Under the pieces are notes generated by a model. The model saw only the letters and a list, made by a program, of their open reading frames with translations, did no database searches and had not been told where the DNA came from. A stretch of DNA of 64,000 bases. Source: Lentisphaerota bacterium. Its GTDB lineage: Bacteria > Verrucomicrobiota > Kiritimatiellia > UBA8416 > JAIOPI01. The stretch spans positions 372,001 through 436,000 of the forward strand of contig JAIOPI010000004.1 in the NCBI GenBank assembly GCA_021413965.1, in the 5' to 3' direction. A program made the translations under genes and the position numbers. Within the stretch, counting starts at the first letter, position 1. Every line of letters starts with the position of its first letter. Positions 40,926-50,023 of the stretch are shown one piece after another.

Positions 40926-43052
40926 CTACTTCTCCGTGAGGTTCCAGATGCCATCCCAGTGCGCCAGGCGCCCTTCCACCAGGTCGCGGCAGCGCGCGGC
41001 GTAGGCCCGCGCCGCCGGATCATCGGGCAGCCGCATGAAGCAGGCCAGGGCCGCCGTCCACTGGCGGGCGCGACAGGCCTCAAGCCCGGCCGTGAATTCC
41101 GCCACCCACGCCGGCAGCGCCTCGCCCGCCAGCACGAGCGGCTCGAACACGCGAATCGGCTGCTTGCGGCCGACCACCGTGATGGCCCCCAACTCACGCC
41201 CCTGCGCGAGTCCGTTCACCTGCAGCCAGGTGGCCTCGGCCACCATTGTGAAGGTGCCAAACGCTTTGTTCGCGCCCTCCAGGCGCGACGCGGTGTTGGC
41301 CGCGTCGCCGAGCATCGTGTAGTTGAACTTGTCGAGCGAGCCCATGTTGCCGACGACGACATCGCCCGTGTTGAGGCCGATGCGCGTGCGCACGACGGCG
41401 CCGAACTGCCGCTCCCATGCAGGGCGCATCTCGGCGCAACGCCGCTGGCATCGCACCGCGGCGCGCACGGCGCGGGCCGCGTGGTCGGCCTGGCGGACCG
41501 GCGCGTTCCAGAAGGCCACGATGGCATCCCCCACGAACTTGTCGAGATAGGCCCCCTCCTCCTTCAGAATCGCGCCCATCTCCGTGAGGTACACGTTCAG
41601 CAGCTCGATCAGGCGCGGCGGCTCAAGCTTCTCGGAAAAGCTGGAAAATTTCTCGAGGTCGGAGAAGAACATGGTCAGCTCGCGCTTCTCGCCGCCGAGC
41701 GAAAGCTTCTCCGGATGCGCCACCAGTTCGTCCAGCACGGCCGGGCCGACATACTGGTTGAACGCGGATTTGATGAACCGCTTCTGGCGGCCTTCCGTGG
41801 CGTAGTTCCACACCACGCCCCCGACGAGGGCCAGCGCGCCGCCCAGCGCGGGGGGCGCCACCGGCCACCACCAGCCGGCGGCGTACGTGCCGAGCCCGAG
41901 GCCCGTCACGACCAGGACGAAGCCGGCGAACGCCACCACGTTCTGCCGCGCATTGCGCGACAGCATCACCGCCATGGCCGCCAGCAGCGCCATCAGCAAG
42001 GTGCCCAGCACATTGACCGCCGGCGGCACGTCGCGCAGCGGATCGGCGGCCAGCAGGTTGTCCAGCAGCGTCGCGTGGATCTCGACGCCGGGATAGTCTC
42101 CGCTGATCGGCGTGGGCCGCAGGTCCTTGAGCCCCGGCGCACTGAAGCCGACGAAGACATAACAGTCGCGCACGACGGCGGGATCCACCACCGGCGTCCC
42201 GCCCTCCTGCAGGCGCAGCTCGGATTGGATAACGGCGGCCGCGCGCAGGCTGGCGGACTGGCCGGAGGCGTCGCGCACGCCGTGCGTGCCGGACGGGCCG
42301 CGGAAGCGCAGGATCAGCCGGCCCTGCCCGTCCACCGGCACCCGGCGCGTGCCGACGCTGAACCAGCCGTCACGGAGCGAACAGGGCGCCGGCTCGGCGG
42401 CCAGCAGCGCGGCCAACCCGAGCGAGGGCAGCGCCACGCCGTCGAACACGCGAAAGAGACCGGCCCGGCGGAAGATGCTGTCGGGATCGGGAATGTCCTT
42501 CACGTTGGCCAAAACGGACGCGTTCGTCGCAATTTCCGGCACGGGAAAGGCCGCGCCTGGCTCCGACAAGGCGGCCGCCTCTGCTGGCGGCAGGCCGGCC
42601 AGCCAAGTCGGGCGCGCCGCAAACGCCGGCCAGCTCCGCTGCTGCTCGGCCTGTCGCCCCAGGAAGACGGCGGCCACCGAGGTCAGGCCGGTGAAGGCCT
42701 GGCCCAGCATCTGGTCATCCTCGACGCCATAGGCGCTGGATTCCGTGAACAGCACATCGAACGCGATGGCCTTGGCGCCGCCCCGCCTGCAGAAATCGAT
42801 GATCGGTGCATAGACCTGCCGCGGCCAGGGCCAGGACCACCCCTGCTCGCTCGCGCCCCAGTCGAGGCTGGCCTGGTCCAGCAGGATGACCTTGATCTTG
42901 TCCGTCGAGGCGGACCGCGCCGCGAACACGTCGACGCGCAGGCCCCAGCACAGCGCCTCCAACCCGCGCAGCGCCCCGGCATACCAGGCCCCGAGCCCGA
43001 TCAGCCCGGCAACCGATCCCAGCAGACAGGCATGAAGCAGTTTACGGAACAT
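40926..43052 (-). CDS. CHASE2-domain class III adenylate cyclase
   Basis: 708 residues. An N-terminal membrane helix is followed by an extracytoplasmic CHASE2 sensor (about residues 30-330, with AIAFDVLFTESS and VFVGFSAPGLKDLRPTP), three membrane helices (about 335-415) and a cytoplasmic cyclase domain (about 455-640). The metal-binding Asp residues are in MFFSDLEKFS and KFVGDAIVAFW; Lys in DKFVGDA and Asp in LGDAANTASRLEG are the adenine-selecting pair, and the Asn and Arg of the latter bind the substrate. All are present, so it should make cAMP. The sensed signal is unknown. The MBL-fold gene follows directly. Confidence 0.9.
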   Translation of the reverse strand: MFRKLLHACLLGSVAGLIGLGAWYAGALRGLEALCWGLRVDVFAARSASTDKIKVILLDQASLDWGASEQGWSWPWPRQVYAPIIDFCRRGGAKAIAFDVLFTESSAYGVEDDQMLGQAFTGLTSVAAVFLGRQAEQQRSWPAFAARPTWLAGLPPAEAAALSEPGAAFPVPEIATNASVLANVKDIPDPDSIFRRAGLFRVFDGVALPSLGLAALLAAEPAPCSLRDGWFSVGTRRVPVDGQGRLILRFRGPSGTHGVRDASGQSASLRAAAVIQSELRLQEGGTPVVDPAVVRDCYVFVGFSAPGLKDLRPTPISGDYPGVEIHATLLDNLLAADPLRDVPPAVNVLGTLLMALLAAMAVMLSRNARQNVVAFAGFVLVVTGLGLGTYAAGWWWPVAPPALGGALALVGGVVWNYATEGRQKRFIKSAFNQYVGPAVLDELVAHPEKLSLGGEKRELTMFFSDLEKFSSFSEKLEPPRLIELLNVYLTEMGAILKEEGAYLDKFVGDAIVAFWNAPVRQADHAARAVRAAVRCQRRCAEMRPAWERQFGAVVRTRIGLNTGDVVVGNMGSLDKFNYTMLGDAANTASRLEGANKAFGTFTMVAEATWLQVNGLAQGRELGAITVVGRKQPIRVFEPLVLAGEALPAWVAEFTAGLEACRARQWTAALACFMRLPDDPAARAYAARCRDLVEGRLAHWDGIWNLTEK

Positions 43053-43213
43053 TCAGCGGCGCCTGAGCGCGGCGCCCTCCATTTCGCGTTGGTACTCGCA
43101 CACCGCGGCGCGCCGCCACCGCCTGCTCGCTCGCCGCGATGGCATGCCCGGCCTGCCGGCGCTGATTCCGACTTCGGATCTCGCGCGTCCCGCCTGCCGC
43201 CAGGGACGGTGAG

Positions 43214-44128
43214 CTACACGCCCCGCATGGATTGCTGGAACCGCTGCTGCCGGGCCGCCGGGGCCGGCGCGGGCGGCGCGAATTTCATCTTCGACAGGTC
43301 GGCGATGCGCGCCTGGGGTGGCGGATGGGTCTTGGCGAAATCGACCCCGCCCGGCTTCAAATCGTGGGCCATGTTCCCCAGCACGCGCGCCAGGGCGCCC
43401 GGGTCGTAGCCCACGCGCCGCAAAATCGTCACGGCCAGCGCGTCCGCGGCCCGCTCCTGCCCGCGGGCGTATCCGCTCGTGACCAGCTTGGACGTGATGT
43501 CATCGATGCTGCCCTCGAAGGCCGTCGTCAGCTGGGACAGCTGCTCGCCGCCAAAGCTCTTGGCGCCCTCGGTGCCCAGGATGGTGAACGCCTGCGTCCA
43601 GCGGCTGTTGCTGATCGCGGCGATGGCATGGCCGAGGTTCACGTGCGCCACCTCGTGCGCCAGCACGGCCGCCAGCTCGTCTTCCGTCTTGCACAGGCGC
43701 AGCATGCCGCGCGAGAGAAAGATCAGGCCGCCCGGCGCGGCAAACGCGTTGATCTCGTCCGAATCGAAGATCAGGAAGTGATACCCGCCGAACGTCTCCG
43801 GCTTGTCCGATCCCATGGCCAGCGTCTGCCCCACCAGGTTGACGTAGCGCGTGGCGGCGGCGTTGTCATAGCCCTTGTGGGTGCTCATCAGCGTGGCGCC
43901 CACCGCGCGGCCGACGTAGTACTCCTGCTCCGGCGTGATCTGCTCCAGCGCCTTGCCGAACGAGTCGCCCGTCTTGATCATGGCGTCCGCCTGTTCGGGC
44001 GTGACGACCCCGGCCGCCTGGCCGGCTCGCGCCATGGCGCGGCACCCGACGAACGGCAGGGCCAGCAGGACCGCCAGCGCCGGGGCCAGCAGGATCCGCA
44101 TGCCGGTGAGGTTGCGTGCGCGACTCAT
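43214..44128 (-). CDS. M48-family metallopeptidase, probable lipoprotein
   Basis: 304 residues. A signal peptide ends PFVGC (Cys 29), a possible lipobox, though Phe at the third position before Cys is unusual. The zinc motif HEVAH is at residues 158-162 and the third ligand Glu is E225 in QERAADAL. IFDSDEINAFAAPGG upstream is typical of BepA/LoiP-like peptidases, which process or degrade outer-membrane proteins. There is no TPR domain, so it is closer to LoiP/YggG. The ATG overlaps the stop of the SH3 gene (ATGA). Confidence 0.87.
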   Translation of the reverse strand: MSRARNLTGMRILLAPALAVLLALPFVGCRAMARAGQAAGVVTPEQADAMIKTGDSFGKALEQITPEQEYYVGRAVGATLMSTHKGYDNAAATRYVNLVGQTLAMGSDKPETFGGYHFLIFDSDEINAFAAPGGLIFLSRGMLRLCKTEDELAAVLAHEVAHVNLGHAIAAISNSRWTQAFTILGTEGAKSFGGEQLSQLTTAFEGSIDDITSKLVTSGYARGQERAADALAVTILRRVGYDPGALARVLGNMAHDLKPGGVDFAKTHPPPQARIADLSKMKFAPPAPAPAARQQRFQQSMRGV

Positions 44129-44616
44129 CGTGCACCTCCCGTCGCCGCCTTCACGCCGCCCTGCTCGAGAAACGCGCGCGCGTCGCCCGGCGAGACCTTG
44201 ATCTTCTCCATCCGGTCAATCGGCCCGAAGTCGATCTTCGCGTTCTTCTTCTTGAAGTCGGCTTCGACATCCGCGTTGAACCCCTTGCCGGCCAGCGCGA
44301 GTTCCTCCCCGGAGGCCGTGGCCCCGACATCGGCGGCACCCGACTTGGCCGCGATCTTCTTGGTGGTCAGGGCGGACTTGTGCAGCCAGCCCGTCGCCGT
44401 GCCACTGCGCACTTCGAACCAGTCGCCCTGCACCTGCATGATTTGCACGCGCTGGGCGTAGGGCACGTTGCCCGACACCTTTCCGAGATACGACGGCGTG
44501 GCGCGCAATTGCGCATTGCGTATCTGGACGCTCATGTCGGCAGACACGGCGGCATACGCACCGCCCGCCATCACCATCGCCAAGGCGACAGCGAGCAGAT
44601 GTGGTCTGATTCTCAT
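44125..44616 (-). CDS. Exported SH3-domain protein
   Basis: 163 residues. A signal peptide (about residues 1-23, ending AYA) is followed by an SH3-like domain (about 24-85: VQIRNAQLRATPSYLGKV, QGDWFEVRSGTATGWLHKSAL), which is the pattern of bacterial SH3 domains that bind cell-wall peptides. The rest is a Lys/Asp-rich tail with KKNAKIDFGPIDRMEKIKVSPGDARAF-like sequence. AAGGGAGG precedes the ATG at 44616. The coupled M48 gene suggests the two work together at the envelope. Confidence 0.78.
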   Translation of the reverse strand: MRIRPHLLAVALAMVMAGGAYAAVSADMSVQIRNAQLRATPSYLGKVSGNVPYAQRVQIMQVQGDWFEVRSGTATGWLHKSALTTKKIAAKSGAADVGATASGEELALAGKGFNADVEADFKKKNAKIDFGPIDRMEKIKVSPGDARAFLEQGGVKAATGGAR

Positions 44617-44698
44617 TCGGCCTCCCTTACGATAAATCCCGGCGTTGCGCGTCATTTAACGCGCTCGTGGCGGAACATTCAAGCGCAACGTCGCGCGT

Positions 44699-44728
44699 CA
44701 GGGACGGCGCGGCCCCGCCACGTCCCTG
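44699..44728. repeat. GC-rich hairpin after the AsmA-like gene
   Basis: CAGGGACG (44699-44706) and CGTCCCTG (44721-44728) pair perfectly. It starts one base beyond the stop codon at 44730. The arm sequence CAGGGACG is shared with the palindromes near 51.3 and 55.5 kb. No T run is present. Confidence 0.4.
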
Positions 44729-44729
44729 C

Positions 44730-47700
44730 TCACGGTTCCTTCGCCGGCCCGCCGCGCTGCTTGAGGAACTCGCCAAGCAGTTTGCCGCCCTGGTCAATGA
44801 CGGCGTTCTTTGCCGCCTTCGCCCCCATGTCCTTCACCGCCCGCGCAAACGCCTGCCGGTCAAAGCGCGGCGAGCTCACCGTGCCGCCGATCGGCACCTT
44901 GACGCTGGTGTCCTTGAGGTAGGGCGCGGCGTGCGACAGTCCCAGCTCCGCCAGCAGATTGGTCGTGACCGGCAGCTCGGCCTGGTACTGCAGCGTCTGA
45001 TCCAGCCCCACCGAACCCGATACGATGATGGTCTTGTTGCGATCCGCCTTGAACGTCAGCGGCGATGGCGTGATGCGCCCGTCGCGGCACTCAAAGCGCA
45101 CGACTTGATTGGACACCTGGACCTCCTGCGCGGATACGTGCAGGGCCCCCAGCAGCTGCCCCATCAGCCCCTGGCCCGAGCCCAGGACGAGATTGTGCAG
45201 CCGCATCTCGCCGGCAAACGTGGTTTCCTGCTGCAGACGCGGTCCGAGCGGCGCGTTCAGCCGGTCCATGGTCAGGCTGAGTTGCCCGCCCACGACAGCG
45301 CACCCGTAGAAAATGGGATGGATGCGCGACAGGAGCTCGGACGCCATGTCCCCGTTGAGCCTGACATCGGTCAGCAGCTGGGCGTTCGTGGGCATCGTGA
45401 GCACCGCTTGCGCGCCGCTCAGGTCCAGGTACGGCTCCGCGTGGACCCGCCCCTCGTTGACGGCCGTATCCAGAATAACCTGCGCCCGCGCCCCGTGCAC
45501 GCTCAGCGCCAGATCGATGTTGCTGGCCAACATGCCGAACGACGCATAACGATCCGCATGCAGCCCCGCCTTGGCCTCGGTGTGGCGCAGGATGGCCTGC
45601 CAGTCACCCGCGCCCAAGTCGGTATCAAGGCTGAAGGCCCGCGTGGCTTTGCCATCCATGTCGGGGCGATATCCGGCGAACGCGTCTGCCAGCAGGGCGA
45701 TCTGGCGGCAGTCACTGCTCAAATCGCCCTGCAGGTGGAGGTGCCGTCTGGCGGCAGGATCCGTCAGCTGACCGGCGGCCTGCATGGACAACGGCGATGA
45801 CGTCAGCGCAAACGTTTGAATCTGAATGCGCTCGGGCGTGCTCGATACCTTCACATCCAGCGCCACGGGCCCCGCCAGCGGCAGGTCCTTCGCCTTCACC
45901 CATCCGGCTTCGCGGCAGAAGGCCAGCAGCCCTTCCATCGTGCCCGACGACTCGACATGGGCATCGCCCACGCGCAGCGCGGTCTTGGCGGCCGCATTGG
46001 GAATCTCTATCAGGGCCACCTGCGCCTTGAGGTCCAGCGGCAGCCCGTCAACGGCCACTTGCAGCGCGCGCAGGCCGGTGATCCTCCAATCCGGCGAGAA
46101 CTGGATGACCCCGCTTTTAACCAGATGCACCTCGTCGCGACGGATGGGCTCCGGCGTCATCCCCGCGACCAGCAGTTTCTTGACGCGTGCCTCCAGCTTG
46201 ATCTGCCGCTCGCTTACCGTGGGGCTGCTCATGTCGACCGTCGCCACCAGGTCCCCCCCCACCTGCCGCTGGCCGAAATCGACGAACTGGCCAAGCTCCG
46301 CCATGGCGCGATCGAGATTGGCTTGAATCGAAAGGTGCCCCTGCCCGGGATCGCCCGCGGCTTCGAGTTGCGCAAATCCGGCGCTCAGTTTGGCCACCTC
46401 GACATGCACCTTGGGCCCGACCTTCGAGCCGCGCGATTCCAGGCTGATGGGCGCCGAAAGCGTCAAGGCCTGCTGACCGCGCATCGCGGCCACCTGCTCG
46501 ATCCGCGCCCCGGCGTTCCACGTCAGCGTGTCGCCATCCGCGCCCAGCTTGCTGTCGGCCTCAAACGTCCCGCCCGTTATCTTCACGCCTGGCTGCACGT
46601 TCAGCAGGTGCGGAATCTGGGCCGCCAGCATGGCGAGGTTCACGTCAATCCCCGCCTGCAGATTGAGGCGGGGCAGCGTCGCCCCCGTCACGGTCTCGAC
46701 ATTCCCCGAGGCGTCCATCTGCGCCAGGGGCGACTTCAGCGTCAGCGTGCGGATCACGATCTGCGATCCGGCTCGCGTGACATCCAGGTCAAGAGTCAGG
46801 CTGGCGAGGCGCGGATGATCGGCGCCGAGGGCGCCCCCGCGCAGGCCGATGTCCGTCCCCTGCACATTGCCTTTGGCCGTGATCGCCCCGGCCTCGCCCA
46901 GTGTCACCGTTGCCCGGGATTGCAGACTGCCCTCCACGTCGGGAACCGACTTCATCCCCGGCCGTGTGGCCAGCCCTGCCAGCGAAAGCCCCTGCAAGGA
47001 CAGGTCGATGCCGAAGGTCTTCGACGAAGGGGCCTGCAAGTCCGCCTGCACCGTCGCCCGCAGCGTCCCCCCGGCGCGCAGGTCGCCCAGGTCCACAAAC
47101 TGGCCGACGTCCTTCGCCGCGGCGGCGAGATCGGCCTCCACGTGCACGACCGCCCCGGTGGCGCTACCGCTGCCCGTGGCCGTGGCAAATGATGAATGCA
47201 GGGTGAAGGACTCCAGGACGGGGCCTTGTGCCGTCAGCGCGGCCTGCACGCCCAGGGCGACGGGCGCCGCGAGGTGGAAGGCGTTCCCATGCTGGGTGCC
47301 GCCCACGTCGCTCAGCCCGGCCGTGGCGCGCACCCCCAGGCGGTGCGCATCGGATTCCACACGTCCATCGAACCGCAGCTGGCCGCCAGTGACGCGCATG
47401 TCGGGCTGCAGATGCAGCGTGGACGGCAACTGCGCCGCCACGTCCGCCACATGGATGTTGCCGATGACGGTGATCTGTCCGCGCGGATACGGCGCGCCTG
47501 CCACGGGCGTCAAGTCGCCGGCGGCCTTGAGCGTGGCCAGTGCGGACGTCACGCTCAGTTGCTTCACGGTCAGCGCGCCTGCCGTGCGGGTCACGTCCAC
47601 ATCGAGACGCACGGAATCGAGCCGGAGATGGTCCTGCCCCAGCGCGCCGCCATTCATCTGCAACCCGTGCACGACGGTCCCGCCGGTCACGGCCAGCGCG

Positions 47701-48518
47701 TTCGTTCCATCGGCCTTGAGCGTGAGCGAACTGTCAAGGCGCCCGCTGATCACCGGCAGGGAAGGCACAAACGCCCGTGCCAGCGCGAGGCTGCCCAGGT
47801 CGAATTGCGTCGTCTGCAGGGAAACATCGGCCACCAGCGCGGCCGGATCGAACACGCCGTCCCTGAGGAGGTTCACCGTGCCCGCGAGGGTCAAGTCCGG
47901 GGCCGTGCGGGCGGTCGCGTCAGCCTCGCCCACACGGCAGCGCCCCTGCACGTCGAATGCCAAGGACGACCTGAGGCTCGGGCAATCCACGGTGGCGTCC
48001 ACGATCAGCGTGGTGGTCGGCTGCCCGGGCTTGCGCACGTCCACGCGCGCATCCTGCACCTTCAGCTTCGCGGCCACGTCAAGCGCCAGCGGCATGCGCT
48101 CGCCGGAAGGCGGGGCCGGCTTGGGTCTCGGCTTGCCCGATTCCGGCTTCGGCGGCGGAGGCCGGCCTTCCAGCCGGCTGACGTCGCACCAGACATGCGG
48201 CTCGACGATCGCGATGGTCCCCAGGTTCTTCCCGGGCGCCAGGAGACGCCACAGCCCGGACGACATCGACAGTTCGCGTACGGTGCCGCCGAATCGCTGT
48301 TCGCCGTCCTGGTAGGCCACGCCCTGCACCCGCACGCCGCGCCACCAGCCCAGCGACCAGTCATCCACCGCCAGCGAGCCGCCCGCGAGTCGGGCATTGA
48401 CCTGCTTGACCAGGGCCTGGCGGACACCCCGCGTGGACACGATCGCCGGCAGCGCCAGCACCAGGGCCAGCAGCACCACCACGACGGCACCTGCAACCTT
48501 CAGCGTCTTCTTTAACAT
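44730..48518 (-). CDS. AsmA-like protein
   Basis: 1262 residues. One N-terminal membrane helix (about residues 6-28) is followed by a very long repeating beta-strand region with alternating hydrophobic residues, as in AsmA/TamB/YhdP proteins that bridge the envelope and carry phospholipids. Near residue 100 is a PPPPKPESGKPRPKPAPP linker. Segments such as LSVTSALATLKAAGDLTP and LTLKSPLAQMDASGNVETV recur. The C-terminal part has VPIGGTVSSPRFDRQAF, a TamB/AsmA-like end. The start at 48518 avoids 11 unsupported residues upstream. Together with the Mla-like operon, the window carries two lipid transport routes. Confidence 0.82.
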   Translation of the reverse strand: MLKKTLKVAGAVVVVLLALVLALPAIVSTRGVRQALVKQVNARLAGGSLAVDDWSLGWWRGVRVQGVAYQDGEQRFGGTVRELSMSSGLWRLLAPGKNLGTIAIVEPHVWCDVSRLEGRPPPPKPESGKPRPKPAPPSGERMPLALDVAAKLKVQDARVDVRKPGQPTTTLIVDATVDCPSLRSSLAFDVQGRCRVGEADATARTAPDLTLAGTVNLLRDGVFDPAALVADVSLQTTQFDLGSLALARAFVPSLPVISGRLDSSLTLKADGTNALAVTGGTVVHGLQMNGGALGQDHLRLDSVRLDVDVTRTAGALTVKQLSVTSALATLKAAGDLTPVAGAPYPRGQITVIGNIHVADVAAQLPSTLHLQPDMRVTGGQLRFDGRVESDAHRLGVRATAGLSDVGGTQHGNAFHLAAPVALGVQAALTAQGPVLESFTLHSSFATATGSGSATGAVVHVEADLAAAAKDVGQFVDLGDLRAGGTLRATVQADLQAPSSKTFGIDLSLQGLSLAGLATRPGMKSVPDVEGSLQSRATVTLGEAGAITAKGNVQGTDIGLRGGALGADHPRLASLTLDLDVTRAGSQIVIRTLTLKSPLAQMDASGNVETVTGATLPRLNLQAGIDVNLAMLAAQIPHLLNVQPGVKITGGTFEADSKLGADGDTLTWNAGARIEQVAAMRGQQALTLSAPISLESRGSKVGPKVHVEVAKLSAGFAQLEAAGDPGQGHLSIQANLDRAMAELGQFVDFGQRQVGGDLVATVDMSSPTVSERQIKLEARVKKLLVAGMTPEPIRRDEVHLVKSGVIQFSPDWRITGLRALQVAVDGLPLDLKAQVALIEIPNAAAKTALRVGDAHVESSGTMEGLLAFCREAGWVKAKDLPLAGPVALDVKVSSTPERIQIQTFALTSSPLSMQAAGQLTDPAARRHLHLQGDLSSDCRQIALLADAFAGYRPDMDGKATRAFSLDTDLGAGDWQAILRHTEAKAGLHADRYASFGMLASNIDLALSVHGARAQVILDTAVNEGRVHAEPYLDLSGAQAVLTMPTNAQLLTDVRLNGDMASELLSRIHPIFYGCAVVGGQLSLTMDRLNAPLGPRLQQETTFAGEMRLHNLVLGSGQGLMGQLLGALHVSAQEVQVSNQVVRFECRDGRITPSPLTFKADRNKTIIVSGSVGLDQTLQYQAELPVTTNLLAELGLSHAAPYLKDTSVKVPIGGTVSSPRFDRQAFARAVKDMGAKAAKNAVIDQGGKLLGEFLKQRGGPAKEP

Positions 48519-48543
48519 AGGTCCAATCCTGCTTGAATGCGAA

Positions 48544-48577
48544 CGGGGCATACCTTAGCATGCCCCGCGGCTTTTTT
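48544..48577 (+). terminator. Terminator-shaped hairpin upstream of pmm
   Basis: CGGGGCAT (48544-48551) and ATGCCCCG (48560-48567) form a perfect 8-bp stem, followed four bases later by six T residues (48572-48577) on the plus strand. No plus-strand gene ends here; it lies in the leader zone of the mutase gene, between divergent genes. It may be an attenuator. Confidence 0.45.
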
Positions 48578-48626
48578 CACGCACGCGAGACAGGCGTTCA
48601 GACTTTATCAGGAAAGGGAGGGCAAC

Positions 48627-49952
48627 GTGGCTGGCATCTTCAAGGCCTACGATATCCGGGGCATCTACGGCAAGACACTCACCGACGACCTGATGTACCG
48701 CATCGGGCGCGCGTTTGCGACGTTCATCAAGTGCCGCACCGTGGTCGTCGGGCGCGACATGCGCCCCCACTCCGTCCCGCTCTTCGAAGCCCTCGCGCGC
48801 GGCCTGACCGAACAGGGCGTCGACGTCATCGACCTCGGCGTCTGCTCCACGCCGATGACCTACTTCGCCGTCGGCTCGCTCGGCGCCGATGCCGGGGTCA
48901 TGATCACGGCCTCGCACAATCCCGGCGAGTGGAACGGCATGAAGATGACGCGCGACCGCGCCATTCCCATCAGCGGCGCCACCGGCATCCAGGACATCGA
49001 GCGCATCGTCAACGCCAATGCCTTTGCGCCCGCCGCGACGCGCGCCGGCGCCGTGCACAAGCACGACATCGTCTCGGCGTACGTCGCGCACATCCGCCCC
49101 GTCGCGGCCCTGCAGCGCCCGTTGCGCATTGCCGCCGACATGGCCAACGGCATGGGCATCGTCGAGGCGCGCGTGCTCGATGGCGTCATCGCCATGGACA
49201 AGCTCTTCGACACGCTCGACGGCACCTTCCCGAATCACGAGGCCAACCCCCTCCTGCACGAAACGTACGCGGCCCTGGAAGCCAAGATGCGCGGCCAGAC
49301 GTACGACTTCGGCGTGGCCTTTGACGGCGATGCGGACCGCGTCGGCTTCACGGACGAAAACGGCAAAATCATCCCGATGGATATCATCACCGCCCTCATC
49401 GCGGAGGACCTGCTGGCCCGCACGAAGGGCGTCGTCTTCTACGACCTGCGCAGCAGCTGGGCCGTCAAGGAAGTCATCCAGGCCAGCGGCGGGACGCCCA
49501 TGATGAGCCGCGTCGGACACGCCTTCATCAAACAGCAGATGCGCGACCACGACGGCCTGTTCGCCGGCGAACTCTCCGGCCACTACTACTTCAAGCACAA
49601 CTACTACACCGAGAGCTCCAGCATGGCCGTGCTCTGCGTGGCCAACATCGTCAGCCGCTCCAAGCGCCCCCTGTCAGAGCTGGTCAAGCCGATCCAGAAG
49701 TACTTCGCCAGCGGCGAGATCAATTCCGAGGTGCACGACACGGCGAAGGTGCTGAACCTCCTCCGCGACCGCTTCCAGAAGGAGGGCCGCCTCCTCGAAC
49801 TGGATGGCGTCAGCGTCGAGTTCGCCGACTGGTGGTTTAACGTGCGGGCGTCGAATACGGAACCGCTGATCCGGCTGAATCTCGAAGCCAAGTCCCGTTC
49901 CCGAATGGAGCAGAAGCGCGACGAATTGCTGGCCCTGATCCGGCAGGCATAG
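48627..49952 (+). CDS. Phosphomannomutase/phosphoglucomutase
   Basis: 441 residues. Interconverts hexose 6- and 1-phosphates for sugar-nucleotide synthesis. In order: the FKAYDIRG start, the phosphoserine loop TASHNP (S96), the metal loop DGDADR (residues 233-238), the sugar loop GELSGHYYF and the phosphate loop RASNTEPLIRLNLE. The four-domain order is complete. GTG at 48627 was chosen because GGGAGGG lies directly upstream and the family N-terminus begins with it; an in-frame ATG at 48537 would run through the hairpin. It is 71 bases upstream of galactokinase on the same strand. Confidence 0.92.
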   Translation: MAGIFKAYDIRGIYGKTLTDDLMYRIGRAFATFIKCRTVVVGRDMRPHSVPLFEALARGLTEQGVDVIDLGVCSTPMTYFAVGSLGADAGVMITASHNPGEWNGMKMTRDRAIPISGATGIQDIERIVNANAFAPAATRAGAVHKHDIVSAYVAHIRPVAALQRPLRIAADMANGMGIVEARVLDGVIAMDKLFDTLDGTFPNHEANPLLHETYAALEAKMRGQTYDFGVAFDGDADRVGFTDENGKIIPMDIITALIAEDLLARTKGVVFYDLRSSWAVKEVIQASGGTPMMSRVGHAFIKQQMRDHDGLFAGELSGHYYFKHNYYTESSSMAVLCVANIVSRSKRPLSELVKPIQKYFASGEINSEVHDTAKVLNLLRDRFQKEGRLLELDGVSVEFADWWFNVRASNTEPLIRLNLEAKSRSRMEQKRDELLALIRQA

Positions 49953-50023
49953 CACACGGGTCCCGGCCGGAGACGTCGGCAAGCCATATCGGCCACAAAA
50001 CCCGACACTGAGCACACAGCCAT

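Noticed and set aside
40020..43409. A 1129-codon plus-strand frame across the MBL and cyclase genes
   Set aside because: Spans several real minus-strand genes, lacks domains and has Arg/His/Pro-rich composition.
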